Shown: positions 1 to 7,297 of the stretch, in pieces | How the letters are laid out: each line of letters starts with the position of its first letter | How positions within the stretch are numbered: the first letter of the stretch is position 1 | Assembly: GCF_011634895.1 (NCBI RefSeq) | Contig: NZ_SIRR01000007.1 | Location: forward strand, 124,001 to 188,000 | Length of the DNA: 64,000 nt | Source of the DNA: Rheinheimera pleomorphica | GTDB lineage: Bacteria; Pseudomonadota; Gammaproteobacteria; Enterobacterales; Alteromonadaceae | Reading direction: 5' to 3' | The notes under the pieces: model-generated | What the model was told of the DNA's origin: nothing | The model's database searches: none | Seen by the model: the letters and a program-made list of their open reading frames with translations, nothing else | Position numbers and translations under genes: made by a program

Positions 1-216
1 ACGGATGAGGCTCTACTCGCGCTGCCGGGTGTATTGCAGCTGCAACGGGACAAAGATATGGTTCGCCTGCAAAGCAGCCAGGCTGAGCAAAGCGTTAAGG
101 CACTGTTGTTGGCAGACCACAATGTCAGTCAGTTAGAAGTGCAACCTGTGGCACTGGAGCAGGCGTTTTTACAACTTACCCAAACTCACAGCACACCACA
201 GGAGCGCGCCGCATGA
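1..216 (+). CDS. ABC-2 transporter ATPase, C-terminal end (partial)
   Basis: The frame is open from the first base and ends in a stop at 214-216, so this is the last 71 residues of a gene that begins outside the window. No Walker or signature motif is left. What remains looks like the C-terminal regulatory tail of drug/antibiotic-export ATPases (a short alpha/beta stretch ending in a helix of the type VALEQAFLQLT). The call rests mostly on the next gene, an ABC-2 permease whose start codon overlaps this stop by 4 bases (ATGA), the usual ATPase-permease arrangement. Confidence 0.7.
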   Translation, partial: TDEALLALPGVLQLQRDKDMVRLQSSQAEQSVKALLLADHNVSQLEVQPVALEQAFLQLTQTHSTPQERAA

Positions 217-956
217 GCACAGTACATATTTACCGCAACGAAGCCTGGTACGACTTAGTCAGTGTCTGGCGTACGCCGGGCTTTGTGTTACCGGCATTAG
301 CGTTTCCCACCGTATTCTATCTGTTTTTTGGCGTGTTGTTTAACAGCGGCGCTGCCAGTGCTTATATGCTGGTCACCTATGGCTGCTTTGGCATTATGGG
401 CCCGGCGATGTTTAATTTTGCTATCAATATTGCCAGCGATCGCGGCCACGGCTGGCTAACATTAAAACGGTTATCACCGATGCCGGTAGCGGCGTATCTG
501 CTGGCAAAGTTTTGCACTGCTCTGGTATTTTCGCTAATCATCATCCTGCTGCTGTTTAGTATCGCTGTGCTGTTTGCCGGCGTGCAGCTACAGGCTACAC
601 AATGGCTGCTGCTGGCACTGGTGTTGCTGCTGGGGACAGTGCCCTTTGCTCTGATTGGGCTGATATTAGGCTTAACGCTAAGCGATAAAGCTGCGCCCGG
701 TGTGGTAAACCTTATTTACCTGCCGATGGCGCTGCTATCCGGCCTCTGGTTGCCTATTCATCTGTTTCCGCAGGTCATGCAGTACGCCAGCTGGATCTGG
801 CCTAGCTATCACTTATCGCAGCTTGGCCTGAAAGTCATTGGCATGGATCAGGGCTATGCGCTGTGGTTGAACCTGTTAATTCTGCTGGGCACCAGCCTGT
901 TGTTAGCCATACTGGCGGTGTGGTCGTTCAAACGAATGACCACCGCCAAATCCTGA
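213..956 (+). CDS. ABC-2 type transporter permease
   Basis: A 247-residue membrane protein with about six hydrophobic segments (roughly 20-45, 55-75, 100-125, 130-155, 165-190, 220-240), the size and layout of ABC-2 permeases of the NatB/YadH type. The segment near residues 175-185 (LLSGLWLPIHLFP) is the typical conserved stretch before the last helix in this family. It would form the membrane channel of an exporter with the upstream ATPase, to which it is translationally coupled by an ATGA overlap. Substrate unknown; drug, lipid or sodium export are all possible for the family. Confidence 0.85.
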   Translation: MSTVHIYRNEAWYDLVSVWRTPGFVLPALAFPTVFYLFFGVLFNSGAASAYMLVTYGCFGIMGPAMFNFAINIASDRGHGWLTLKRLSPMPVAAYLLAKFCTALVFSLIIILLLFSIAVLFAGVQLQATQWLLLALVLLLGTVPFALIGLILGLTLSDKAAPGVVNLIYLPMALLSGLWLPIHLFPQVMQYASWIWPSYHLSQLGLKVIGMDQGYALWLNLLILLGTSLLLAILAVWSFKRMTTAKS

Positions 957-970
957 CTGCGGCAGATAAC

Positions 971-992
971 GCTGCCTGAATACTCAGGCAGC
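971..992. terminator. Hairpin between convergent genes
   Basis: A perfect 9-bp stem (GCTGCCTGA / TCAGGCAGC) with a 4-base loop lies between the permease and the convergent DUF2235 gene and overlaps the latter's stop codon. There is no strong T-run on either side, so termination is a weak inference. Confidence 0.35.
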
Positions 993-2240
993 AAACTGCA
1001 GGCCGTACTGGTTACCTTTTTTCCACACGCACAGGGCGCTACTGTTGCCAAAATGACTGCTGCTGATACTCAGGTTGTCGCCTTTTTTCAGCGCGCCGTT
1101 GTATTGAATACGCGCGCCGCCACCCTGGCTGTAGTCCAGCAACTGGCACTGTTCGGCAAATTCTTTTAACGTCAGCTGCGCGGCCGGCGTGTCGGTAATG
1201 ACAAAGCGCGGTTTGCTGCGCCGGTCTGAAAGTTTATCAGTAGCAGGAAAATCCGGATTTTGCGGCTGATAATGACCGGCGGCAATACGCTGATACACGC
1301 TGTCGTGAATACTAATATTAATTGGCGGATTGTTCGGATCGCCAAAGAGGCGGCGCACCGATTCGCCGGCACCGAGTTTTTCCAGCAATTTATAGCCGGC
1401 TGAATAAGAATTGTGCGGCTGCATGGTTAAATCGGGCTTGCATAGTTCCAGCAGGTAGTTGTCGTTAAATTCCAGCCCCAGCGCACTGGCTTTAATCAGC
1501 ATCCATTGCAGAGCAATGTCGGATAAGCCGCATTTTTCGTAGCCGCCACCGATATCAGAGTGGGCACCGGAAAACCAACATTGCTCGACATACTGATCGT
1601 CATTCAGGTTGCCGGTCCATAAGTCGGGCTGAAACGGCGCGCGCCGCTCATCCAATGCCAGGGCATGGTAGGCATGTTTTACCTGCTTGCTCAGGTGGGT
1701 ATTGAAAAAGCCGACCCAGCCGCGGGTGAGTTTGCCCAGCAACGGGGTGGGTGCGCCCAGCGCGCCAACAGTATCAAACACGCCCACCATCCGAATATCG
1801 GGCCGGTAGTTGTCGTCGTAACTGCCGGTAGTTCTTTTATCCGGCTCTGTGCGGTAGTACTTGTAAGCGGCCTTTAACTGATCCAGCTTAGGTTTTTCCA
1901 GCAGACCTACCGCATGAATAAAGCCGACAAAAGCCCGTGCCGTGTAGGCACCACGGCTAAAGCCAAAGGCGTATATTTCATCGCCCAGCTGATAGTTGTG
2001 TACCAAAAAGCGGTAGCAATCCAGCACGTTTTTTTCCAGCCCGCTACCAAAGGCACCGCCGACAAATTTGTCTATGCTGCCGCCGGTGCCAACTCCCTGA
2101 TCGTAAAACACCACCTGATGTGTGCCATCGCTGGCGGTGGGTTTAATGCTGCGCACCAACTTGGTGACATTAGTCGGATTTTGATCCGGTTCGTTCCAGG
2201 TACCATCACAACAAATAATAATACGCTTTGCCGCTGCCAT
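984..2240 (-). CDS. DUF2235 alpha/beta hydrolase (T6SS lipase-like domain)
   Basis: A 418-residue cytosolic-looking protein matching the DUF2235 family. Visible marks are the N-terminal IIICCDGTWN strand, the nucleophile elbow GFSRG at residues 93-97 (Ser95), GVFDTVG at 153-159 and GAHSDIGGGY at 225-234. These are the motifs of the alpha/beta-hydrolase fold shared with Tle1-type phospholipase effectors of type VI secretion, but many free-standing members are unassigned hydrolases. I start at ATG 2240 (MAAAKR) because homology begins there and a GGGGGCTCGG stretch precedes it. The longer frame reaching 2522 would run into the aidB-like gene. No signal peptide is seen. No secretion genes adjoin it, so an effector role is only a possibility. 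Confidence 0.8.
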   Translation of the reverse strand: MAAAKRIIICCDGTWNEPDQNPTNVTKLVRSIKPTASDGTHQVVFYDQGVGTGGSIDKFVGGAFGSGLEKNVLDCYRFLVHNYQLGDEIYAFGFSRGAYTARAFVGFIHAVGLLEKPKLDQLKAAYKYYRTEPDKRTTGSYDDNYRPDIRMVGVFDTVGALGAPTPLLGKLTRGWVGFFNTHLSKQVKHAYHALALDERRAPFQPDLWTGNLNDDQYVEQCWFSGAHSDIGGGYEKCGLSDIALQWMLIKASALGLEFNDNYLLELCKPDLTMQPHNSYSAGYKLLEKLGAGESVRRLFGDPNNPPINISIHDSVYQRIAAGHYQPQNPDFPATDKLSDRRSKPRFVITDTPAAQLTLKEFAEQCQLLDYSQGGGARIQYNGALKKGDNLSISSSHFGNSSALCVWKKGNQYGLQFAA

Positions 2241-2440
2241 AACCGAGCCCCCATCAGGAATAGGCGCCCGGCCAATTGTCGGCACTAGCGCCAGAACAAG
2301 GCTAAGTATAGTTGAAGTTGTATAAAAAATAACCATCAAGGCGCTCAGAGCCTGGCTGCTACCACTGCTGCAACCGGGCGCTAAACTTGAGACCTGAGCT
2401 GTTAAATGGTTCACTGTAACTAACGTAACCGGAGGCGCAT

Positions 2441-4105
2441 ATGTCAGAGCAAACCCAGTCAGCAACACGGCCTTACAGCGCCGAAGCTGAAACCCATCAG
2501 GTACTGAACCAGCCATCATCACTCACGCCGTTTAACAGCTGGCTCAGTGACAGCGCCTTGCAATACTGGGTAAGCCGCTTTGGCGCCGCGCACAGCGCCG
2601 ATCTGGCCAGCTATGGCAATTTATGTGGCGGCGCGCTGGCGGAGGCGGGCTTTTTGGCTAATCAATATCCGCCCGAATTTCACAGTCATGACCGCTTTGG
2701 AAACCGCATTGACGAGGTGCGCTTTCATCCGGCCTACCATCAGCTGATGCAGGCGGCGATAACCTTTGGCCTGCCCTCAGCACCCTGGGTTAAGCCGGGC
2801 AAAGGCGCTCAGGTAGCCCGCGCCGCCATGGTGTATCAGCATATGCAGGCCGATGCCGGCTCCGGCTGCCCGCTAACCATGACCTATGCCGCTGTACCTG
2901 TGCTAAAGCAAGCGCCGAAAGCCGCTGCCGACTGGCTGGGTAAAGTACTCACGGCACAGTATGACCCTGACAACAAACCCTACTTTGCCAAAGCCGGCTT
3001 AACTGTCGGCATGGCGATGACAGAAAAACAAGGCGGCTCAGATGTACGCGCTAATACCACCCGGGCCATGCGGTTAAGCGAAGATGAATACGAGCTGGTG
3101 GGGCACAAATGGTTTTGCTCGGCACCAATGTGCGACGGCTTTTTAACGCTGGCGCAAACCGATACCGGCTTAAGCTGCTTTTTATTACCGCGCTGGCGGC
3201 CGGATGGCAGTAAAAACCAGTTTTATATTCAGCGCCTTAAACACAAGCTGGGCAACTGCTCTAATGCATCATCTGAAGTGGAGTTTCGCGGTGCCTTTGC
3301 CTGGCGCATTGGTGATGAAGGCCGCGGCGTGCGCACCATTATCGATATGGTGGCACTGACCCGGTTTGACTGCATGCTAGGCTCGGCCGGTTTAATGCGC
3401 GCCGCTTTAGCCCAGGCGCTGCACCATACTGCCGGGCGTAGCGCCTTTGGCAAAAACCTGCAGCAGCATGCACTGATGCAAAATGTACTGGCCGACCTTA
3501 CGCTCGACAGCGAAGCAGCGCTGGCACTGAGTTTACGCGTCGCCTATGCGCTGGATAATCAGGCTGTGGTGAGCGAGCAGCAGTTTGTCCGCCTGGCTAC
3601 CGCCATCGGCAAATACTGGATTTGCAAACGCGCACCGCAGTTTTGCTATGAAGCGATGGAGTGCCTGGGCGGCGTCGGCTATGTCGAAGAAAATATCCTG
3701 CCCAGGCTATACCGCGAAGCACCGGTCAATGCCATCTGGGAAGGCTCGGGCAATATTCAGTGTCTGGACGTGCTGCGCGCCATGCAAAAAGAACCTGAAG
3801 CCCTAGCCGCCTGCCTGAGTGAACTGCAAAGCGTAACGGGCCGCAATCAAGATTACGACGCCGCTTTTTCCCGGCTACAGCAAGCATTGCAGCATAGCGC
3901 CACGCTGGAATACCGCGCCCGCAGCATCGTCGATCAGTTAGCGCTGCTGTTACAGGCCAGTGTGTTGCTGCAATATGGCGAGGCAATAGTCGCTGACGCC
4001 TTTATCCGCGCCCGGCTAATACCCGGCATTTGCAGCAACTACGGCACCCTGCCGGTAGATATAGGCTGCATGGCGTTAATGGCCAGAGCACAGCCGAAGG
4101 TGTGA
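2441..4105 (+). CDS. Acyl-CoA dehydrogenase family protein, AidB-like
   Basis: At 554 residues it is close to E. coli AidB (about 540), longer than ordinary acyl-CoA dehydrogenases. It has the FAD-binding MTEKQGGSDVR motif at residues 193-203, a C-terminal catalytic-domain stretch ECLGGVGYVEEN near 405, and the AidB/isovaleryl-CoA-type REAPVNAIWEGSGN near 423. The family oxidises acyl-CoA thioesters with FAD; AidB itself binds DNA and belongs to the alkylation (Ada) response, but many AidB-like proteins have no proven role. Start ATG 2441 has a good ribosome site (GGAGG, 7 bases upstream). It is divergent from the DUF2235 gene. Whether it is alkylation-induced cannot be seen. Confidence 0.85.
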   Translation: MSEQTQSATRPYSAEAETHQVLNQPSSLTPFNSWLSDSALQYWVSRFGAAHSADLASYGNLCGGALAEAGFLANQYPPEFHSHDRFGNRIDEVRFHPAYHQLMQAAITFGLPSAPWVKPGKGAQVARAAMVYQHMQADAGSGCPLTMTYAAVPVLKQAPKAAADWLGKVLTAQYDPDNKPYFAKAGLTVGMAMTEKQGGSDVRANTTRAMRLSEDEYELVGHKWFCSAPMCDGFLTLAQTDTGLSCFLLPRWRPDGSKNQFYIQRLKHKLGNCSNASSEVEFRGAFAWRIGDEGRGVRTIIDMVALTRFDCMLGSAGLMRAALAQALHHTAGRSAFGKNLQQHALMQNVLADLTLDSEAALALSLRVAYALDNQAVVSEQQFVRLATAIGKYWICKRAPQFCYEAMECLGGVGYVEENILPRLYREAPVNAIWEGSGNIQCLDVLRAMQKEPEALAACLSELQSVTGRNQDYDAAFSRLQQALQHSATLEYRARSIVDQLALLLQASVLLQYGEAIVADAFIRARLIPGICSNYGTLPVDIGCMALMARAQPKV

Positions 4106-4411
4106 AATCCAATCTGATGAGGTTGGGAGGGTAATATTTAACCTTCTGGCCATCTTGCACCTCAATGTCAGGTACGATACCTAACTATAGAAGGTGTCTA
4201 CTGATCATGGGTAACTCGGAAACATAACGCTTATTTAGCGGGTCGCCCTGCGCTTAAACACGGGCTAACATACCACAACACACTTTATGTGAAGAACACT
4301 ACTTTGCTTGATTTAAATTTACAATAACTGATAGGTACAGCTGATCGCTGTGTACGTAGGCAATTCAGTAAAACCGGTTCGCTGATTTGCAAAACGGTGA
4401 CTTGGATTAGC
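4106..4411. other. Non-coding stretch, nothing recognised
   Basis: 306 bases between the aidB-like gene and the toxin-immunity pair, more AT-rich than the left flank. No frame of useful length, no tRNA and no convincing terminator. Short inverted pieces (for example TAGGTACAG and CTGTGTACGTA around 4335-4360) are too imperfect to name. Confidence 0.5.
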
Positions 4412-4630
4412 TTAATCTTTCATCAACTGCTCCAGCTTTAATCCGTACTCATTCTCGTTAGCTTTGTATTCCTCTTTAAGGAACTCAAAAAACTGACTTA
4501 AATGCATCAGATGCTCTTCGTAGTCGTCACGGTCACGCAATGTTTCACTAGTTAAAAGCTGTTCATTGTAAAGCACGGCATCACGCACGGCAGACAGCAT
4601 AAGGGGAACATAAGGTTTTGGAATTTTCAT
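4412..4630 (-). CDS. Tsi2-like immunity protein
   Basis: A 72-residue acidic, helical protein. Its size, position and pattern (a first helix ending in a hydrophobic run, then an acidic stretch and a second helix with ...LKEEYKANENEYG...) resemble Tsi2 of Pseudomonas aeruginosa, a 77-residue two-helix antitoxin that binds the toxin Tse2 in the cytoplasm. It directly follows the Tse2-like gene, and its ATG overlaps that stop by one base (TGATG), so the two are translationally coupled as expected for toxin and immunity. Alignment was done by eye from memory, so the family call leans on the neighbour. Confidence 0.6.
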   Translation of the reverse strand: MKIPKPYVPLMLSAVRDAVLYNEQLLTSETLRDRDDYEEHLMHLSQFFEFLKEEYKANENEYGLKLEQLMKD

Positions 4631-5097
4631 CAGACAGCTTCCTTAACAACAGATTGTGCCAATCGATTAAGCAGCAATTTAAACTTGGCTAATGGCATAT
4701 CATACGCCGGTGCAATCGTATAATGATAGGCTTCATATTTGGGATTATATTGATCTTTAACAATAGCCAAGCCGTCCGGCAGGACAGTGTTAGCAGGAAT
4801 GCGGTAATGTTCCCAATGCGGGCCTTGTGGTATGCCGGGTTTATCGAATGTACTAATTCCCCTTGGTTGCTCTTTAACGTTAACTCTGGCGTCTGCACCA
4901 GAACCTGTTATTGAGATATCAGCAGGTCTTGGGCGTCCGTTAGAAAGTAATTCCGTATCCTCAATTAGTTCAAACAACGCCATGTTTTTTCTAACATTCA
5001 GACCTCGCCACAAATTTACCGGTACGAATCCTTCGTAATATCGGTGAATTTGGCCTTTATCCAACAGTACATCTTTTAACAGAGTCTCTTTATCCAT
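4630..5097 (-). CDS. Tse2-family cytotoxic effector (ADP-ribosyltransferase-like)
   Basis: A 155-residue protein, against 158 for P. aeruginosa Tse2. Shared pattern read by eye: N-terminal LYR/LWR-like element, GISTFDKPGIP (Tse2 has GTSVFDRAGV), IP....LPDGLAIVKDQYN (Tse2 IP....IPPDLKVKQDSYN) and YEAYHYTIAPAYDM (Tse2 LQATHYTIMPAKPM). Tse2 is a cytosol-acting type VI toxin with a mono-ADP-ribosyltransferase-like fold. Start: ATG 5097, because the upstream in-frame ATG at 5109 is itself part of the ribosome site (TGAGG, 6 bases before 5097). No signal peptide. No type VI genes are in the window, so it may be an orphan effector or act as a toxin-antitoxin pair. Confidence 0.72.
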   Translation of the reverse strand: MDKETLLKDVLLDKGQIHRYYEGFVPVNLWRGLNVRKNMALFELIEDTELLSNGRPRPADISITGSGADARVNVKEQPRGISTFDKPGIPQGPHWEHYRIPANTVLPDGLAIVKDQYNPKYEAYHYTIAPAYDMPLAKFKLLLNRLAQSVVKEAV

Positions 5098-5317
5098 AAA
5101 AAACCTCAATAAATTTACATTAAATTTACCAAGAGAATTTAGAGCAATAGTGCCACTAGGACAGCATAAATTTTCTCGCTCTAAGCACGGCTACTCCCTT
5201 CGGGACTGATTGGGTTTGTCATTGGTTGCATTTTCATGACTGTTATCCGTAGTAAAAAATGGATTAGCCGTCACGCCAAACCTAAAGGTTTGAATAAGTT
5301 GTTAAATAAATGTCTTA

Positions 5318-6544
5318 TCACCACGACAGGCGGGCGATAACGTGTTGTTTATCGGCTTGCAGTGAAAAGGCCCAGCTGTTGCGTTCACACAGGCGTTGCA
5401 CTATGCCAAGCCCTAAACCATAGCCGTGCGCTGCGCCGTCGCTGGCCGGCTGCGGCGCAGCGGGCTCTGGGCTTAGCTGATTGCTGACTAGCAGTTCGCG
5501 CTCGGCAATGCGGATGGTGATGGGTCCCTGACCAGTGAGGGTGTGCTCGAAGGCATTGCGCACCAGATTATTTACCGCTATCGCAAACGCCTGCGGATGG
5601 CCGCAAACTGCGGGGTTGGCGTGCTGGTCTATGTCGACGGCAACCGACTTGCCCCTTAGCAGGTGGCGCTGTAATTCTATGGCGTTTGTGACCAGCGGCA
5701 TCACGAAAAACTGTTCGTTATATAAGCCGTCGTCGGTTTCGCGGGCCAGACATAAGAACATTTCGATGGTGGTTTTCATCTCCAGCGTGGCACGGCGCAG
5801 TCGATCCAGCGTTTTTCTATCGCTTTCTGCCAGCTCACTTTGCTCCAGCAGTTCCAGCGCGCCGGTAATCACGGTGATGGGCGTGCGCAGCTCATGGCTG
5901 GCAGAGCTGGTAAAATCGCGCTCTCTGGCGACAAAGGCGCTGATGCGCTGCAGCGTTTTTTCAATGGTGCCGGCCAGTACGCCCACTTCATCATCGCCAA
6001 AGCGGTCAGAGCCGATACGTTTATAGTCATCAATAGACAGCTGCTCTACATCGATATCGGCCACGGCGTTGGCCAGCTGCACCACAGGGGCGACGGCCCG
6101 GCGCATCACCAGCAGGCCAAGACCAAAACCCAGTACCCCCAGGGTGCCGACCACAGCGCTGATCACCAGCAGCAGCCACCAGTCTTCCGACGAGGCGGCC
6201 TCTATACCGGATACGTCAAACACCACAAAAGCCGGTTGTTGGGAGTCTGTTTTGATAACCGCCACATGCAGCTCTTGTGCTTCAAACTCGTAAATGCCCG
6301 CAGCGGGGTCGGTCTGTGCCCAGGCCTGCAGCGCTGCCGGCAGGCTGGCAGCGGTATCGTAACCGCGCAGGTTCGCCGGCATCACAGGATAGCTTTGCGC
6401 AGCAACTTGCAACTGTTGTATCAGCACCCGATCTTCACTTAGCCGCACGGCAGCCAAAAAGGCGAAGCCCCAGACAATGCTGAGCAGTGCCACGCAGATG
6501 GCGAAAGCAATAGCAACACGACTACGTAAACTGTGGCGGTACAT
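5318..6544 (-). CDS. Sensor histidine kinase
   Basis: A 408-residue inner-membrane kinase. Transmembrane segments at about 9-33 and 122-147 enclose a small periplasmic domain of about 90 residues, followed by a HAMP-like linker, the H-box SSASHELRTP with phospho-acceptor His217, an N-box (NNLVRNAFEH, about 325-335) and a G-box (GYGLGLGIV, about 373-381). It starts 3 bases after the response-regulator stop, so the pair is co-transcribed and likely cognate. The signal is unknown; the TonB receptor upstream in the same orientation suggests the system senses, or is induced with, an outer-membrane nutrient. Confidence 0.9.
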   Translation of the reverse strand: MYRHSLRSRVAIAFAICVALLSIVWGFAFLAAVRLSEDRVLIQQLQVAAQSYPVMPANLRGYDTAASLPAALQAWAQTDPAAGIYEFEAQELHVAVIKTDSQQPAFVVFDVSGIEAASSEDWWLLLVISAVVGTLGVLGFGLGLLVMRRAVAPVVQLANAVADIDVEQLSIDDYKRIGSDRFGDDEVGVLAGTIEKTLQRISAFVARERDFTSSASHELRTPITVITGALELLEQSELAESDRKTLDRLRRATLEMKTTIEMFLCLARETDDGLYNEQFFVMPLVTNAIELQRHLLRGKSVAVDIDQHANPAVCGHPQAFAIAVNNLVRNAFEHTLTGQGPITIRIAERELLVSNQLSPEPAAPQPASDGAAHGYGLGLGIVQRLCERNSWAFSLQADKQHVIARLSW

Positions 6545-6547
6545 GTT

Positions 6548-7252
6548 TTACTCTGCATCCTCTGCAAGGCGATAACCAATGCGATGCACGGTATGAATAA
6601 GCGGGCAGGCAAAGGGCCGATCGATGGCCTGGCGCAGCTTATACATGTGCGAGCGCAGAGCGTCACCATCGGGGCGCTCGTCTGCCCACAATAAGGTTTC
6701 CAGCTCATCGCGCATTACTACAGCTGGCGCCTGCTCCATCAGGCGCTGCAGCAGTTTCAGACAGGCCGGATTAACCTCAAGCCGCTGGCCGGCGCGGTGT
6801 ACCTGCAGCGTCGACTTGTTAAGCGTCAGATCGGCCACCGTGAGCAGGTTGTCGGTTTTACCGTGACTGCGTTTGTACAGCGCCTGCAACCGTGCATGCA
6901 ATTCCTGCAGGGCGAATGGCTTAACCAGATAGTCATCGGCGCCGGCGGCGAAGCCTTTTAGTTTATCGCCCAGCGTGTCGCGCGCGGTCAGCATCAGCAC
7001 CGGGGTTTGCAGTTTGGCCTCAAGGCGCAGCTTGTGACAGAAACTCAGGCCGTCCATACCCGGTAACATCAGATCCAGCACTATCACGTCGAACGGCTGG
7101 GTTAACGCCAGGTACATAGCGCTGATGCCGTCATAGGCGAAATCCATCACATAGCTATGCTTTTCCAGATAGCCGGCAATGTTATCGCAGATGTCGCGGT
7201 TGTCTTCGACAACCAGCAACCTGACCGGCACGACCTCAAGCGCCTGTACCAT
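6548..7252 (-). CDS. OmpR/PhoB-family response regulator
   Basis: 234 residues: an N-terminal receiver with the acidic pair ED at 16-17, phospho-acceptor Asp60 in VIVLDLMLPGMDG, a TAR switch (Thr near 90) and Lys111 in YLVKPF, then a winged-helix DNA-binding domain from about 130 to 232 ending in TVHRIGYRL. Start ATG 7252 has a strong ribosome site (GAGGAGG). It precedes its kinase by 3 bases and follows the TonB receptor by 45 bases on the same strand, so all three genes probably share a transcript. Confidence 0.92.
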   Translation of the reverse strand: MVQALEVVPVRLLVVEDNRDICDNIAGYLEKHSYVMDFAYDGISAMYLALTQPFDVIVLDLMLPGMDGLSFCHKLRLEAKLQTPVLMLTARDTLGDKLKGFAAGADDYLVKPFALQELHARLQALYKRSHGKTDNLLTVADLTLNKSTLQVHRAGQRLEVNPACLKLLQRLMEQAPAVVMRDELETLLWADERPDGDALRSHMYKLRQAIDRPFACPLIHTVHRIGYRLAEDAE

Positions 7253-7297
7253 AGTGCCTCCTCTTAGCGGGCCTTTTCAGGCCACTTACTCTGTGCC

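Noticed and set aside
2241-2522. N-terminal extension of the DUF2235 protein, with a hydrophobic helix.
   Set aside because: It overlaps the start of the divergent aidB-like gene and lies before the family's conserved first strand; a good ATG follows.
4106-4411. Possible integron attC site or IS remnant beside the toxin pair (CATAACGCTTATTTAGCGGG, GAAGGTGTCTAC).
   Set aside because: No matching paired core sites, no second cassette boundary and no transposase remnant could be read; the resemblance is too weak.
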